Shown: positions 24,895 to 34,757, numbered from the stretch's first letter. The stretch is 46,732 bases of DNA from Paracoccaceae bacterium (GCA_020628545.1 JAHDEX010000032.1:1-46732); one strand, 5' to 3'. Made by a program: numbers and translations. Notes: a model not told the origin generated them from the sequence alone.

Positions 24895-26394
24895 ATGGAA
24901 GAACTGACCCACTATATCAATGGCGCACGTGTGAGCGGGAAATCAGGCCGCTTTGCGGATGTTTTCAATCCGGCAACGGGTGACGTGCAGGCCAAGGTCC
25001 CGTTGGCAAGCGCAGATGAATTGGCGGACGCCGTCGCTGCTGCACAGGCCGCACAACCGGCATGGGCTGCGACAAACCCGCAGCGCCGCGCCCGTGTGAT
25101 GATGAAGTTCGTACATCTGCTCAATGTAAACATGGACAAGCTGGCCGAAGCGCTATCGCGCGAGCACGGCAAGACTTTGCCCGATGCAGCAGGTGACGTG
25201 CAGCGCGGGCTTGAGGTGGTAGAATATTGCATCGGCGCACCAGAGCTTTTGAAGGGCGATTACACCGACAGCGCGGGTCCGGGCATTGATATGTATTCAA
25301 TGAAGCAACCACTTGGCGTGACAGCCGGGATTACCCCCTTCAACTTCCCTGCGATGATCCCGATGTGGATGTGTGCGCCAGCGATCGTCTGCGGCAACGC
25401 TTTCATCCTCAAGCCATCTGAGCGTGATCCCTCTGTTCCGTTGATGCTCGCTGAGCTGTTGGAAGAGGCTGGCCTTCCCAAAGGCATAATGCAGGTCGTC
25501 AATGGCGACAAGGAAGCGGTGGATGCCATCCTGGACAACGACGTCATCCAATCAATTGGCTTTGTCGGCTCGACCCCGATTGCGGAATACATCTACGGAC
25601 GTGGCTGTACCAACGGCAAGCGCGTGCAGTGTTTCGGCGGTGCGAAGAACCACATGATCATCATGCCGGACGCGGACATGGATCAGGCGGCTGACGCGCT
25701 TGTTGGCGCAGGCTATGGCGCAGCAGGTGAGCGTTGCATGGCGATCTCGGTCGCGGTGCCTGTTGGTGAAGCCACGGCAGACAAGCTCGTCGAAAAGCTG
25801 GTGCCCCGGATCGAGAAATTGAAAGTCGGGCCATATACGGCTGGCAACGACGTCGATTACGGTCCGGTTGTGACGGCAGCCGCGAAACAGAACATTCTTG
25901 GTCTGGTCGAAAGAGGTGTCGCTCAGGGCGCCGAACTGGTTGTGGATGGCCGCGACTTCAACCTGCAAGGCTATGAAGACGGCTTCTTTGTGGGACCGCA
26001 TCTTTTTGACCGCGTGACCACGGATATGGACATCTACAAAAAGGAAATTTTCGGTCCCGTCCTCTCCTGCGTGCGTGCGCAAAGCTATGAAGAGGCGATT
26101 GGCATGGCGATGGACCATGAATATGGCAATGGGACAGCCATCTTCACACGTGACGGCGATACAGCCCGTGACTTTGCGAACCGGATCAATATCGGCATGG
26201 TCGGCGTGAACGTCCCGATCCCGGTACCGCTGGCCTATCACACCTTTGGGGGGTGGAAAAAATCTGTGTTTGGAGACCTCAACCAACATGGGCCGGATGC
26301 ATTCAAATTCTACACCCGGACCAAGACAGTGACGGCCCGTTGGCCATCGGGGATCAAGGAAGGCGGAGAATTCTCAATCCCAGTGATGGAGTAA
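24895..26394 (+). CDS. mmsA: Methylmalonate-semialdehyde dehydrogenase (CoA-acylating)
   Basis: MmsA converts methylmalonate or malonate semialdehyde, CoA and NAD to propionyl- or acetyl-CoA, in valine and inositol breakdown. The 499 residues are family length. Catalytic Cys281 lies in GAGERCMAISV; GITPFNFPAMIPMWM and the phosphate-binding FVGSTPIAEYIY are diagnostic of MmsA among aldehyde dehydrogenases. The ATG at 24895 has GAGGAAG about seven bases upstream; the open frame further left has no start support. No other valine-pathway gene follows; a copper protein comes next. Confidence 0.96.
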   Translation: MEELTHYINGARVSGKSGRFADVFNPATGDVQAKVPLASADELADAVAAAQAAQPAWAATNPQRRARVMMKFVHLLNVNMDKLAEALSREHGKTLPDAAGDVQRGLEVVEYCIGAPELLKGDYTDSAGPGIDMYSMKQPLGVTAGITPFNFPAMIPMWMCAPAIVCGNAFILKPSERDPSVPLMLAELLEEAGLPKGIMQVVNGDKEAVDAILDNDVIQSIGFVGSTPIAEYIYGRGCTNGKRVQCFGGAKNHMIIMPDADMDQAADALVGAGYGAAGERCMAISVAVPVGEATADKLVEKLVPRIEKLKVGPYTAGNDVDYGPVVTAAAKQNILGLVERGVAQGAELVVDGRDFNLQGYEDGFFVGPHLFDRVTTDMDIYKKEIFGPVLSCVRAQSYEEAIGMAMDHEYGNGTAIFTRDGDTARDFANRINIGMVGVNVPIPVPLAYHTFGGWKKSVFGDLNQHGPDAFKFYTRTKTVTARWPSGIKEGGEFSIPVME

Positions 26395-26426
26395 TTCAAA
26401 CTTTTTTTGCATTTGGCTGAAACTCT

Positions 26427-26453
26427 GTAGGGTGGTCCCCGTGACTACCCTAC
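26427..26453. promoter_or_regulatory. Inverted repeat GTAGGGT...ACCCTAC before the copper protein
   Basis: Arms GTAGGGTGGT and ACTACCCTAC (9 of 10 paired) are separated by seven bases, ending 26 bases before the cupredoxin ATG. It could be an operator or a leader hairpin. Confidence 0.4.
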
Positions 26454-26479
26454 ATTTCAACAAGAATGAGGACAGCCCA

Positions 26480-26827
26480 ATGACAAATATTTCACGCCGC
26501 GCCGCTTTGCGTCTTGCCGCTTCTGCTGCTGCACTGCCTTTCGCAGCGACGCTTGCCCGCGCGGATGGGCATGCAACAAACCACACTGTGGTCATTCGCA
26601 ATTTCGCGTTTGAACCTGCCAACATCACCATCAAGGCTGGCGATACGATCACCTGGGTGAACGAAGACGGCGCGCAGCACAGCGCATGGGACCTGAACAA
26701 TCAGTTCGACACTGGTCTGCTTTCAAAAGGCCAATCCGCGGCTTTGACCTTCGCGAGCGCTGGCACATTCAGCTATCGCTGCCGCCCGCATGGCAATATG
26801 CGCGGCACAATCACGATTACAAATTAG
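26480..26827 (+). CDS. Tat-exported cupredoxin (amicyanin/pseudoazurin-like)
   Basis: The 115-residue type I copper protein begins with a twin-arginine signal (SRRAALRLAASAAALPF, cleaved near ARA). The mature part is a single cupredoxin domain. The copper ligands are visible: His in AQHSAWD, then Cys, His and Met in YRCRPHGNM with the short C-x2-H-x2-M loop that marks amicyanin-type proteins. It would shuttle electrons in the periplasm. The ATG at 26480 has GAGGA eight bases upstream. No methylamine or nitrite reductase gene is near, so the redox partner is unknown. A terminator follows directly. Confidence 0.9.
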   Translation: MTNISRRAALRLAASAAALPFAATLARADGHATNHTVVIRNFAFEPANITIKAGDTITWVNEDGAQHSAWDLNNQFDTGLLSKGQSAALTFASAGTFSYRCRPHGNMRGTITITN

Positions 26828-26832
26828 TCCCG

Positions 26833-26873
26833 AAGGTCTTGCGCGGTCCCATGGCCGCGCGAGCCTTCTTTTC
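26833..26873 (+). terminator. Intrinsic terminator after the cupredoxin gene
   Basis: A long stem of CTTGCGCGG with CCGCGCGAG (one G-U pair), extended by AAGG/CCTT, precedes a T-rich tail TTCTTTTCT. Confidence 0.75.
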
Positions 26874-27019
26874 TGCCAGGGGCAATCCGCCCCGAAATGG
26901 CCCTACTTCAAACACTTCTCCGACATTCTCGACACTAGATCACTCAAAGGTTGGGGCGCCTTTTGTGTTAACAAAGCTGTTGTTTCTGCAATGGCTTATG
27001 ACTGAGTATCGGAGAAACC

Positions 27020-27454
27020 ATGCTTACCCTGAACCCGACGGAAAACGCGGAATATTTGCTTCGGATTAATCAGACCGCACCAGCGCTGGTCTACGTTTTC
27101 AACCAAGACGTCGGCCAAAATGAATTCACAAACAACAAGATCGGCTCATTGCTGGGATACAGCGAAGCCGAAGTTCTGCAAATGGGTGTGGACCTTATGA
27201 CAGACAAACTACACCCTGCAGACGCGTCCAACGTTTACGACCATATGGAAAGCCTTAGGGATCTGAAGGATGGTGAAGTGCGATCAATCACGTATCGGAT
27301 GCGCCACAGGGATGGTCATTGGGTATGGCTCTTGTCTCAAGACAGCGTCTTCCAGCGCGATTCTGAAGGCAAAGTGACACACCACATCGGAACGGCTTTA
27401 GATATCACGGCATTGAAAGAATGCGCCGATGTGCCCCTTGCGATGAGCGCGTAA
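27020..27454 (+). CDS. Stand-alone PAS-domain protein
   Basis: The 144-residue protein is a single PAS_3-type domain (about 20-135): the FNQDVGQNEFTNNKIGSLLG start, the GYSEAEVLQM turn, DKLHPAD, and the PAC motif RMRHRDGHWVWLLSQ ending IGTALDITALKE. No output domain is fused. GGAGA lies six bases before the ATG. It probably senses a ligand or redox state and acts through another protein. The 192 bases before it hold the cupredoxin terminator and presumably the promoter. Confidence 0.9.
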   Translation: MLTLNPTENAEYLLRINQTAPALVYVFNQDVGQNEFTNNKIGSLLGYSEAEVLQMGVDLMTDKLHPADASNVYDHMESLRDLKDGEVRSITYRMRHRDGHWVWLLSQDSVFQRDSEGKVTHHIGTALDITALKECADVPLAMSA

Positions 27455-27477
27455 AGCCTTTTCGCGATGCAATGAGC

Positions 27478-27509
27478 TCATGGGCGGAGAAAGTGACCTT
27501 CGCTCATGA
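27478..27509. terminator. Stem-loop between convergent PAS and DUF2807 genes
   Basis: TCATGGGCG (27478-27486) pairs with CGCTCATGA (27501-27509) with one wobble pair. There is no T run, so it is a weak candidate for a shared terminator. Confidence 0.35.
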
Positions 27510-27511
27510 GA

Positions 27512-28204
27512 TCAGCCGTCAACCTCTTCCTTGTCCGGTTCCATTCCGGGCAGGTGCTCGACGACTTCAGGAGACCCGAGCACATTGATCGTGCCGCCAC
27601 TGGTGTCATCCGTACTAACAAGATCGGTAGCCTGCACCTCCAGAACCCCGCCGCGCCGTGTGGCTGCAGCGACATTTGCGCAGACAAGATCCCCTGCGTT
27701 GACCTCTGCCCCAAAGACCGCGTCGGCAACTGCGGTGCCGCAATCTCCATTTACCGTCAGGACGCCGCTTTCCGTCGCGTTCAAGATCACATCAGCGTAG
27801 TCGATGTTGTCGACGGTCACAGTACCCCCTTCGAGCGCTTCAATCCGAATGCTCTCGCCGGAAAATCCATCGGCTGTTGCCGTCGCCGTATCGAAGGCCT
27901 TGATGTTGCGTAGCTCTGGCAACGTAATCGTCACGACGATCTCGTCCGTGCGGCCATATGGAAAAATGAACCACCGCGTACTGCGATTAATCGCAAGCCA
28001 TGGGCCAAACTTCCGAATGATGACCTGATCGACGTCGCCTTTGCTTGCATCGGCAACGATGCTGATCTCGTCGCCCGGCACCACGTTGACGGTGACACCA
28101 TTGCGCGCGTCGATGCTATCGATCCCGACAAAATCGAAGGTCTTTTGCTCTGCCGCAAGCGGCCCTGCCAGCACCAGCAGTGGCAAAACGTAGCGCCACA
28201 TCAC
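27512..28204 (-). CDS. Exported DUF2807-type beta-helix protein
   Basis: The 230-residue protein has a signal peptide (about 1-18, ending LAAE) and a repetitive beta body of the DUF2807 (putative auto-transporter adhesin, head-GIN) type: FDFVGIDSIDARNGVTVNVV near the start, and regularly spaced Asp/Thr/Gly strands later (VTVDNIDYADVILNATESG). Two starts are possible, GTG at 28204 and ATG at 28201; AAGGA precedes both. It begins 9 bases after the uvrA stop and may be read through from uvrA, though no functional tie to DNA repair is evident. An acidic tail ends it. Confidence 0.8.
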   Translation of the reverse strand: MMWRYVLPLLVLAGPLAAEQKTFDFVGIDSIDARNGVTVNVVPGDEISIVADASKGDVDQVIIRKFGPWLAINRSTRWFIFPYGRTDEIVVTITLPELRNIKAFDTATATADGFSGESIRIEALEGGTVTVDNIDYADVILNATESGVLTVNGDCGTAVADAVFGAEVNAGDLVCANVAAATRRGGVLEVQATDLVSTDDTSGGTINVLGSPEVVEHLPGMEPDKEEVDG

Positions 28205-28212
28205 AAACGTCC

Positions 28213-31077
28213 TTATTCGGCGGCCACCGGTTTGCGTTTGGCGGCCAGCATTGGTTTCAAATAGCGCCCAGTATGGCTTTCTGCCACCTCCGCTACAGCT
28301 TCTGGCGTTCCTTCTGCCACAATACGCCCGCCGCCATCACCACCTTCTGGCCCAATGTCGATAATGTGATCTGCGGTTTTGACCACGTCGAGGTTGTGTT
28401 CAATCACAATGACCGAGTTCCCCTGATCCACCAGTTCATGCAGCACTTCCAAGAGCTTGCGCACGTCTTCAAAGTGGAGACCGGTTGTCGGTTCATCGAG
28501 GATGTAGAGCGTCCGCCCGGTGGAGCGTTTTGAGAGTTCCTTCGACAGCTTCACACGCTGCGCTTCCCCACCTGAGAGCGTCGTCGCCTGTTGGCCGACT
28601 TTGATATAGCCCAAGCCCACACGCATCAGCGCGTCCATCTTTTCGCGGATGGATGGGACTGCGCTGAAGAATTCTTGTGCATCTTCGACGGTCATGTTCA
28701 GCACATCCGCAATCGACTTGCCCTTGAACTTGATCTCCAAGGTTTCGCGGTTGTAGCGCGCGCCCTTGCAGGTCTCGCATTCGACATAGACGTCTGGCAG
28801 GAAGTGCATTTCAATCTTGATGACGCCGTCACCCTGACAAGCCTCACACCGGCCGCCTTTGACGTTGAAGGAGAAACGCCCGGGTTTGTAGCCGCGGGCC
28901 TTCGCCTCCGGCAATCCGGCGAACCAATCGCGGATCGGGGTGAAGGCGCCGGTGTATGTAGCCGGGTTCGACCGCGGTGTCCGTCCAATGGGTCGCTGGT
29001 CAATGTCGATGACCTTATCGAGGTATTCAAAACCTTTGATCGTCTCGCATGGTGCAGGTGCCTGCCGCGCGCCGTTCAGCTTTTGGGCGGCGTTCTTGAA
29101 GAGCGTTTCGATTGTCAGGGTCGACTTGCCACCACCCGAGACACCGGTCACGCAGACAAACTGGCCAAGCGGGAAATCAACCGTGACGTTCTGCAGGTTG
29201 TTTCCCGTAGCCTTCACAACCTTCAGACGCTTTTTGTTCCCCTTGCGCCGCTGCGCAGGGATCGCGATTTCGCGTTCACCCACAAGGTACTGACCGGTGA
29301 TCGATCCCGCGTCCGCCATGATATCCGCAGGCGTGCCACGGCTTACGACCTGCCCGCCATGCACACCCGCACCCGGACCGATGTCGAAGACATAGTCCGC
29401 TTCGCGGATCGCTTCTTCGTCATGTTCCACCACGATCACGGTATTGCCCTGATCGCGCAGATTTTTCAGCGTTGTCAAAAGACGGTCATTATCGCGCTGA
29501 TGTAATCCAATTGACGGTTCGTCCAAGACGTAGAGAACCCCCTGCAGACCGGAGCCGATCTGTGATGCAAGCCTGATCCGCTGGCTTTCACCACCTGACA
29601 GCGTGCCAGCGTTCCGCGACATCGTCAGATAGTCGAGGCCAACGTTATTGAGAAACCCAAGACGTTCGCGGATTTCCTTCAGGATCGCGCCCGCGATCTC
29701 GTTCTTTTGCTTGGTCAAGTGCTGTGGCACCTCCAGGCACCAATCGTAGGCTTCTTTGATCGACATCTGAACGACTTGGCCCACGTGCAATTTGCCGATC
29801 TTCACGGCCAAGGCTTCTTGCCGCAGTCTATAGCCGTTACACGTCCCGCAAGGGCGGTTGTTCTGATACTGTTCAAACTCTTCGCGAATCCAGTTGCTAT
29901 CCGTCTCGCGGTAGCGGCGTTCCATGTTCGGTATCACGCCCTCAAACACCCGCTTCACCTGATAGACGCGGCCGCCTTCGTCATAACGGAACTGAATTTC
30001 TTCGTCGCCGGACCCGCGCAAGAACACCTCTTGCACGTTTGCATCAAGGTCTTTCCAACGCGCGTTCTTGTTGAAGCCGTAGTGTTTCGCGATGGCTTCA
30101 ATGGTTTGCAGGAAATAGGGGCTTTTGCCCTTGCGCCATGGGGCGAGCGCCCCATCAGCGACCTTCAGGGTGATGTCAGGCACAACCAACTGCTCGTCAA
30201 AGAACAGCTCGACCCCCAGCCCGTCGCAGTCTGGACAAGCACCGAAAGGCGCGTTGAAAGAGAAAAGGCGAGGTTCGATTTCGGGGATCGTGAAGCCGGA
30301 CACCGGACAGGCAAAGTTCTCGGAGAACGTGATCCGCTCCGGGTCGCCCTCCTTTGGCGCGGTTTCAAGGACCGTGATGCCATCTGCCAAATCGAGGGCG
30401 GTGCGGAAGCTGTCCGCCAGACGTGTTTCCACCCCTTCCCGTACCACGATACGGTCGACCACCACATCGATGTCGTGGCGGAATTTCTTATCTAGCGTCG
30501 GTGGCTCATCGAGGTCGTAGAATTCCCCATCCACTTTCACTCGCTGGAAGCCCTGCTTGCGCAGCTCAAGGAACTCCTTGCGATACTCACCCTTTCGGTC
30601 CCGGATGATTGGGGCAAGCAGATAGCCGCGCGTCCCCTCTTCCATTTCCATTACACGGTCGACCATGTCTTGTACTTGCTGCGCTTCGATCGGCAGGCCG
30701 GTTGCAGGGCTGTAGGGCGTTCCGGCCCGCGCAAAGAGCAGACGGAGATAATCGTAGATCTCGGTGATCGTGCCAACGGTCGAACGTGGGTTTTTCGACG
30801 TTGTCTTCTGCTCAATGGAAATCGCGGGCGATAAGCCAGAGATGTGATCCACATCCGGCTTTTCCATCATGTCGAGGAATTGTCGCGCATAAGCCGAGAG
30901 CGACTCGACATAGCGGCGCTGACCTTCGGCATAAATTGTATCGAAGGCCAAGGACGACTTGCCGGAACCTGAAAGACCAGTAATGACCACAAGCTGATCC
31001 CGTGGGATATCAACATCGATCCCTTTCAGGTTATGTTCCCGCGCGCCGCGGACTTCGATGTTCTTCAGCTCGGCCAT
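28213..31077 (-). CDS. uvrA: Excinuclease ABC subunit A
   Basis: UvrA finds bulky DNA lesions and loads UvrB in nucleotide excision repair. The 954 residues contain two ABC ATPase modules: [14 protein letters not shown] and [14 protein letters not shown] (Walker A), with [12 protein letters not shown] and [12 protein letters not shown] signatures and two DEP(S/T) Walker B sites. The C-terminal zinc finger ([17 protein letters not shown]) is intact, but the first has CPVSGF where a second cysteine is usual. The ATG at 31077 ([19 protein letters not shown]) is the family start; the frame open 58 codons further has no family counterpart. An SOS box lies 67 bases upstream. Confidence 0.97.
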   Translation of the reverse strand: MAELKNIEVRGAREHNLKGIDVDIPRDQLVVITGLSGSGKSSLAFDTIYAEGQRRYVESLSAYARQFLDMMEKPDVDHISGLSPAISIEQKTTSKNPRSTVGTITEIYDYLRLLFARAGTPYSPATGLPIEAQQVQDMVDRVMEMEEGTRGYLLAPIIRDRKGEYRKEFLELRKQGFQRVKVDGEFYDLDEPPTLDKKFRHDIDVVVDRIVVREGVETRLADSFRTALDLADGITVLETAPKEGDPERITFSENFACPVSGFTIPEIEPRLFSFNAPFGACPDCDGLGVELFFDEQLVVPDITLKVADGALAPWRKGKSPYFLQTIEAIAKHYGFNKNARWKDLDANVQEVFLRGSGDEEIQFRYDEGGRVYQVKRVFEGVIPNMERRYRETDSNWIREEFEQYQNNRPCGTCNGYRLRQEALAVKIGKLHVGQVVQMSIKEAYDWCLEVPQHLTKQKNEIAGAILKEIRERLGFLNNVGLDYLTMSRNAGTLSGGESQRIRLASQIGSGLQGVLYVLDEPSIGLHQRDNDRLLTTLKNLRDQGNTVIVVEHDEEAIREADYVFDIGPGAGVHGGQVVSRGTPADIMADAGSITGQYLVGEREIAIPAQRRKGNKKRLKVVKATGNNLQNVTVDFPLGQFVCVTGVSGGGKSTLTIETLFKNAAQKLNGARQAPAPCETIKGFEYLDKVIDIDQRPIGRTPRSNPATYTGAFTPIRDWFAGLPEAKARGYKPGRFSFNVKGGRCEACQGDGVIKIEMHFLPDVYVECETCKGARYNRETLEIKFKGKSIADVLNMTVEDAQEFFSAVPSIREKMDALMRVGLGYIKVGQQATTLSGGEAQRVKLSKELSKRSTGRTLYILDEPTTGLHFEDVRKLLEVLHELVDQGNSVIVIEHNLDVVKTADHIIDIGPEGGDGGGRIVAEGTPEAVAEVAESHTGRYLKPMLAAKRKPVAAE

Positions 31078-31143
31078 GATTGCCCCCAAATGCAGACATT
31101 TCATCAAATAGCGACGTGTCGCGAGAATGCCAGCCGCAGAATA

Positions 31144-31158
31144 GAACATTAAGAGAAC
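31144..31158 (-). promoter_or_regulatory. SOS (LexA) box GTTC-N7-GTTC
   Basis: On the minus strand the direct repeat reads GTTCTCTTAATGTTC, the alphaproteobacterial LexA consensus. It lies 67 bases upstream of the uvrA ATG. A third GTTC at 31161-31164 is adjacent. Confidence 0.85.
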
Positions 31159-31314
31159 ATGAACAATTAAAAGTTGCCTGCACCAGGGCGCCCCGCATTC
31201 AGCGCAGATTGGATTGGGTGTGAGGTCAGGAATCCCAGACCTAACCGACAATTCCGCTAGCCAGGTGACGTAAGGGATGCTTTCTTAACCACAAAGTGAT
31301 TAGTGAGGGTTCTT

Positions 31315-34300
31315 ATGCGCCAGGCGATTTCATTTGGTTTTTCAATTTTGTTCGGTCTGACCACGGCGGTATCCGCCCAGGATCGTCCCAATACTATCCT
31401 CGTCATGGACGGCTCTGGTTCGATGTGGGGTCAGATTGATGGGATTGCCAAGATTACCATCGCGCAGGATGTGATGGGGGATCTTCTGAACACGCTCCCC
31501 GAAGAGCAATCCCTCGGCCTTATTGCCTATGGGCATCGGGAGCGTGGGAATTGCACTGATATTGAGCTTTTGATCGAACCCGGCCCGGCGCGGCGCGATG
31601 CCATCGCAGCCGCGGTGGATGAAATATCACCGCTTGGCAAAACACCGATGACGGATTCGGTGATCGCGGCAGCTGAAGCGCTGCGCTACACCGAAGACAG
31701 CGCGACGGTAATCCTCGTGTCCGACGGCGTGGAAACCTGTAATCCTGACCCTTGTGCCGCAGCACGCATCCTCGAAGAGACTGGCGTGGACTTTACGGCC
31801 CACGTGATTGGCTTTGATGTTGGCGGCGACGCGGAAGCAACCGCGCAGATGCAATGTATTGCCGAAGAAACCGGGGGTATGTTCATCCCAGCTGCAGATG
31901 CGGGCGAACTTGCGGAGGCGCTCACCACCGTTGTGGAAGAGCCCGAGCCCGTCACCGTGACAATGACGTTTCAAGCGGTGATTGGAGATGATCTGCGTCT
32001 TCTAGAGAGCCCGGTCCTTTGGGACATCAATGCAAGTGCCACGCAGGTTGTGGAAGGGCTGCAAGACAACCCTCTGAGCTATGACTTGGAGGAAGGCGCT
32101 TATCTTGCGACGGCCTACTCGCTTGAGCTTGAGCAAAGCGTCGAAGTCTCTTTCGTGGCAATTGATGGCGGCGAAAATACGGTCAGAGCGGTGTTTGAAG
32201 AGCCTGCACTGACTGCTCGCCTCCTTGCACCAGAAAGTGTGCAAGGTGGCACATCCCTGCCTGTTGGCTGGGAAGGGCCAAACGACCAATATGATAACGT
32301 TCAGATCTTTCCTGCTGGTGATGACCGAAACCGGTATGATTTCCTTTACACCGAGCGCGGCAATCCCCTGGAGTTCATCGCGCCGTTTCACGCCGGAAAC
32401 TACGAACTGCGCTACGAACACAAAGACGCAGAAACGATTGGCACGGCAACATTTGTTGTGACCGAGGCGCCGGTTGGTCTTGAGGCCCCTGCGGAGGTGC
32501 CGGTGGCATCGGATTTCGACGTCACCTGGATCGGGCCAGGCGCAAACGGCGACAACATCCAGATCGGCCCGGTTGGTGAGACGCGCTACACAAATTATCG
32601 CTATACTGACGACGGCAACATCGTCACGCTGAAAGCACCGCCTGAACCCGGCGACTATGAACTACGGTACAGCTTTCGTGATCGAGAGATCATCTACACC
32701 CAACCGATCAAGGTCGTGGACGTCCTTGCAACGGTCACCGCGCCCGCAGAGGCAGTGGCAGGGAGTTCGATCGCCGTCGACTGGACGGGTCCTGCGGGCG
32801 ACGGCGATTACATCGGCATCGGACAGGTTGTTGCGACGAGCTCACAACAATGGAAGAATTACACATATGTCTCAGAAGGCGCCCCTTTGAGCCTTCTGGT
32901 TCCGATGACGCCAGGTGACTATCTGGTGTCTTACTTCCTGCAAGGCGGCCAAAGGGTGCTTGCCAGCCAGCAGCTTAGTGTCATTCCTGTCTCGGCGAGC
33001 ATCACCGTCCCAAGCGAAGCCATCGCGGGGTCAACGGTTCCGCTCTCTTGGACAGGACCAGACTACGACGGTGATTACATTGGAATTGGCAAAGCAGGCG
33101 CTTCAGGTGCCGAGCAATGGGAGAACTATGCCTACACACGTGATGGAGAGACGCTTGGCATTCTCGTTCCAACGGAGCCGGGCGACTACGTATTGACCTA
33201 TTTCGCGGCGCAAGACCGCACACCGCTGGCCACGGCAAAAATCAGTGTCACGACAGCCAAGGCAACAGTCACCGCCCCCGCAACCGCAACTGCTGGCGAC
33301 ACCATTGCGGTGGACTGGTTCGGGCCTGATTATGACGGAGATTACATTGGGATTGGTCACGTGGACGCGACGGGCGCGGATCAGTGGAAGAATTATGCCT
33401 ACACGCGCGACGGCGGCCCATCGGCGATCGTGGTTCCCATCACTGCAGGTGAGTACAGGATTTCGTATTTTTCAGGTCAAGACCGCAGCATCCTGGCCAG
33501 TACGACCCTCATGGTCGCAGATGTCGCCGCAAGCTTAACGGCACCACCAACTGCGACAGCTGGGTCGACAATTCCGGTTGAGTGGATGGGGCCAGCCTAC
33601 GATGGTGATTATATTGGCATAGGTCGGGCTGACGCCACCAACGCCGATCAATGGGAGAATTACGCATATACCGAAAACGGCACGCCAGTATCCCTGCTCG
33701 TTCCGACGACGCCTGGCGACTACGTCATTTCTTATTTTGCGAGACAAGACCGTGCCATCTTGGCATCCACGAAAATCGTCGTGGAGGATCTCAGCGCGTC
33801 GATCTCGGGGCCAACAACCGCCGTTGCTGGCAGCACCATTGCGGTGGACTGGGTCGGGCCGAAATATGATGGCGACTATCTCGGGATCGGTGCTGTCGGC
33901 GCCTCGGGCTCGAACCAATGGCAGAACTACGCAGACACAGACGACGGTTCACCAGCGTCAATTCTTGTCCCGATGACACCCGGCGAATATCAGATCCGGT
34001 ACTTCGTCCGCCAAGATCGGAGCGTATTAGCCGAAGCGACTATCACCGTTACAGAAGCAACCGCCACGGTCGATGCGCCGCAGACAGCCATTGCAGGTGA
34101 GACGATTTCTGTCGCTTGGACCGGCCCTAATTACAGCGCTGATTACATCGGCATCGGCCCGGCTGGGGAAACAGGTGGCGCGCGCTGGCAGAACTACGCC
34201 AGCACAGGAGACGGAAGCCCGGTTTCGCTTCTCGTGCCGCCGACGCCAGGTGAATACACGATCACCTATTTCGCGCGGCAGGATCGCACGCCGCTGAAAT

Positions 34301-34593
34301 CGGTGCCGATCACCGTCCAACCAATTGAGAGTGTCCAATTGCTGGCTGCTGATACCGCTCCTGCTGGCGGCGAGATTATCGTGGGTTGGGACGGACCGGC
34401 ATATGACGGCGACTATATCGGGATCGGCAAGGTCGGTGCGACGGGCGGTTCACAGTGGGAGACCTACCGCAACGTCAGCACAGGCAACCCGGTTACCATT
34501 GCAGTTCCAGATGAGGCTGGAGACTACCTGATCACCTATTTCCTTCGGCAAGACCGCATGGCGGTCAAGTCGCGTCCCTTGACCGTAGAATGA
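31315..34593 (+). CDS. Exported vWA protein with nine tandem ~88-residue repeats
   Basis: The 1092-residue protein has a signal peptide (1-22, ending VSAQ) and a vWA domain (about 25-205). The full metal site is present: VMDGSGSMWG (Asp32, Ser34, Ser36), GKTPMTD and LVSDGVETC. After a linker beta region (215-298), nine repeats run to the C-terminus. Each reads roughly AxAGSxIxVxWxGPxYDGDYIGIG, then xWxNYxYTxDGxPxSxLVP and TPGDYxIxYFxRQDRxxLA. The first two are divergent. The start at 31315 has GAGGG about six bases upstream; a GTG at 31303 is possible. There is no membrane anchor or sorting signal. A secreted or surface binding protein is inferred. Confidence 0.88.
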   Translation: MRQAISFGFSILFGLTTAVSAQDRPNTILVMDGSGSMWGQIDGIAKITIAQDVMGDLLNTLPEEQSLGLIAYGHRERGNCTDIELLIEPGPARRDAIAAAVDEISPLGKTPMTDSVIAAAEALRYTEDSATVILVSDGVETCNPDPCAAARILEETGVDFTAHVIGFDVGGDAEATAQMQCIAEETGGMFIPAADAGELAEALTTVVEEPEPVTVTMTFQAVIGDDLRLLESPVLWDINASATQVVEGLQDNPLSYDLEEGAYLATAYSLELEQSVEVSFVAIDGGENTVRAVFEEPALTARLLAPESVQGGTSLPVGWEGPNDQYDNVQIFPAGDDRNRYDFLYTERGNPLEFIAPFHAGNYELRYEHKDAETIGTATFVVTEAPVGLEAPAEVPVASDFDVTWIGPGANGDNIQIGPVGETRYTNYRYTDDGNIVTLKAPPEPGDYELRYSFRDREIIYTQPIKVVDVLATVTAPAEAVAGSSIAVDWTGPAGDGDYIGIGQVVATSSQQWKNYTYVSEGAPLSLLVPMTPGDYLVSYFLQGGQRVLASQQLSVIPVSASITVPSEAIAGSTVPLSWTGPDYDGDYIGIGKAGASGAEQWENYAYTRDGETLGILVPTEPGDYVLTYFAAQDRTPLATAKISVTTAKATVTAPATATAGDTIAVDWFGPDYDGDYIGIGHVDATGADQWKNYAYTRDGGPSAIVVPITAGEYRISYFSGQDRSILASTTLMVADVAASLTAPPTATAGSTIPVEWMGPAYDGDYIGIGRADATNADQWENYAYTENGTPVSLLVPTTPGDYVISYFARQDRAILASTKIVVEDLSASISGPTTAVAGSTIAVDWVGPKYDGDYLGIGAVGASGSNQWQNYADTDDGSPASILVPMTPGEYQIRYFVRQDRSVLAEATITVTEATATVDAPQTAIAGETISVAWTGPNYSADYIGIGPAGETGGARWQNYASTGDGSPVSLLVPPTPGEYTITYFARQDRTPLKSVPITVQPIESVQLLAADTAPAGGEIIVGWDGPAYDGDYIGIGKVGATGGSQWETYRNVSTGNPVTIAVPDEAGDYLITYFLRQDRMAVKSRPLTVE
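32209..34590 (+). repeat. Nine protein-coding tandem repeats, average period ~265 bases
   Basis: The repeats are well conserved as protein (DYIGIG, LVPxTPGDY, YFxRQDR) but diverged in DNA, with synonymous changes throughout. They are therefore old duplications under selection and not a recent slippage array. Repeats three to nine are the closest to each other. Confidence 0.85.
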
Positions 34594-34657
34594 TTCCAGG
34601 CAGAACGGTTCTCCGCCGGGATCTGGCCGCAAACCTGATAGGAAGTTGACCGCAAAG

Positions 34658-34678
34658 CCAGCCCGATTTGTGGGCTGG
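34658..34678. terminator. Stem-loop between convergent vWA and lpdA genes
   Basis: CCAGCCC / GGGCTGG arms with a seven-base loop lie in the 164-base gap. There is no T tract on the plus strand and only a short CTTTG on the minus, so termination is uncertain. Confidence 0.4.
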
Positions 34679-34757
34679 GGAACCGTGGCAACTTGATCGA
34701 TCAAAACATGCGCGCCGAAGCCCTCTTCAGATGAAAGGGGCGCGGTGCGACATTCGA

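Noticed and set aside
25552..26289. 245-codon open frame antisense to mmsA
   Set aside because: The opposite frame encodes all catalytic motifs of MmsA; this one has none and no start signal.
28591..30495. Long open frames antisense to uvrA
   Set aside because: They lie wholly inside uvrA on the opposite strand, show no family motifs or ribosome sites, and are the expected shadow of a GC-rich coding strand.
31078..31251. 58-codon extension of uvrA
   Set aside because: It would put the SOS box inside the coding sequence and has no family counterpart.
32209..34590. CRISPR-like or slippage repeat array
   Set aside because: The period is about 265 bases, in frame, with diverged DNA and conserved protein, so these are protein domains.
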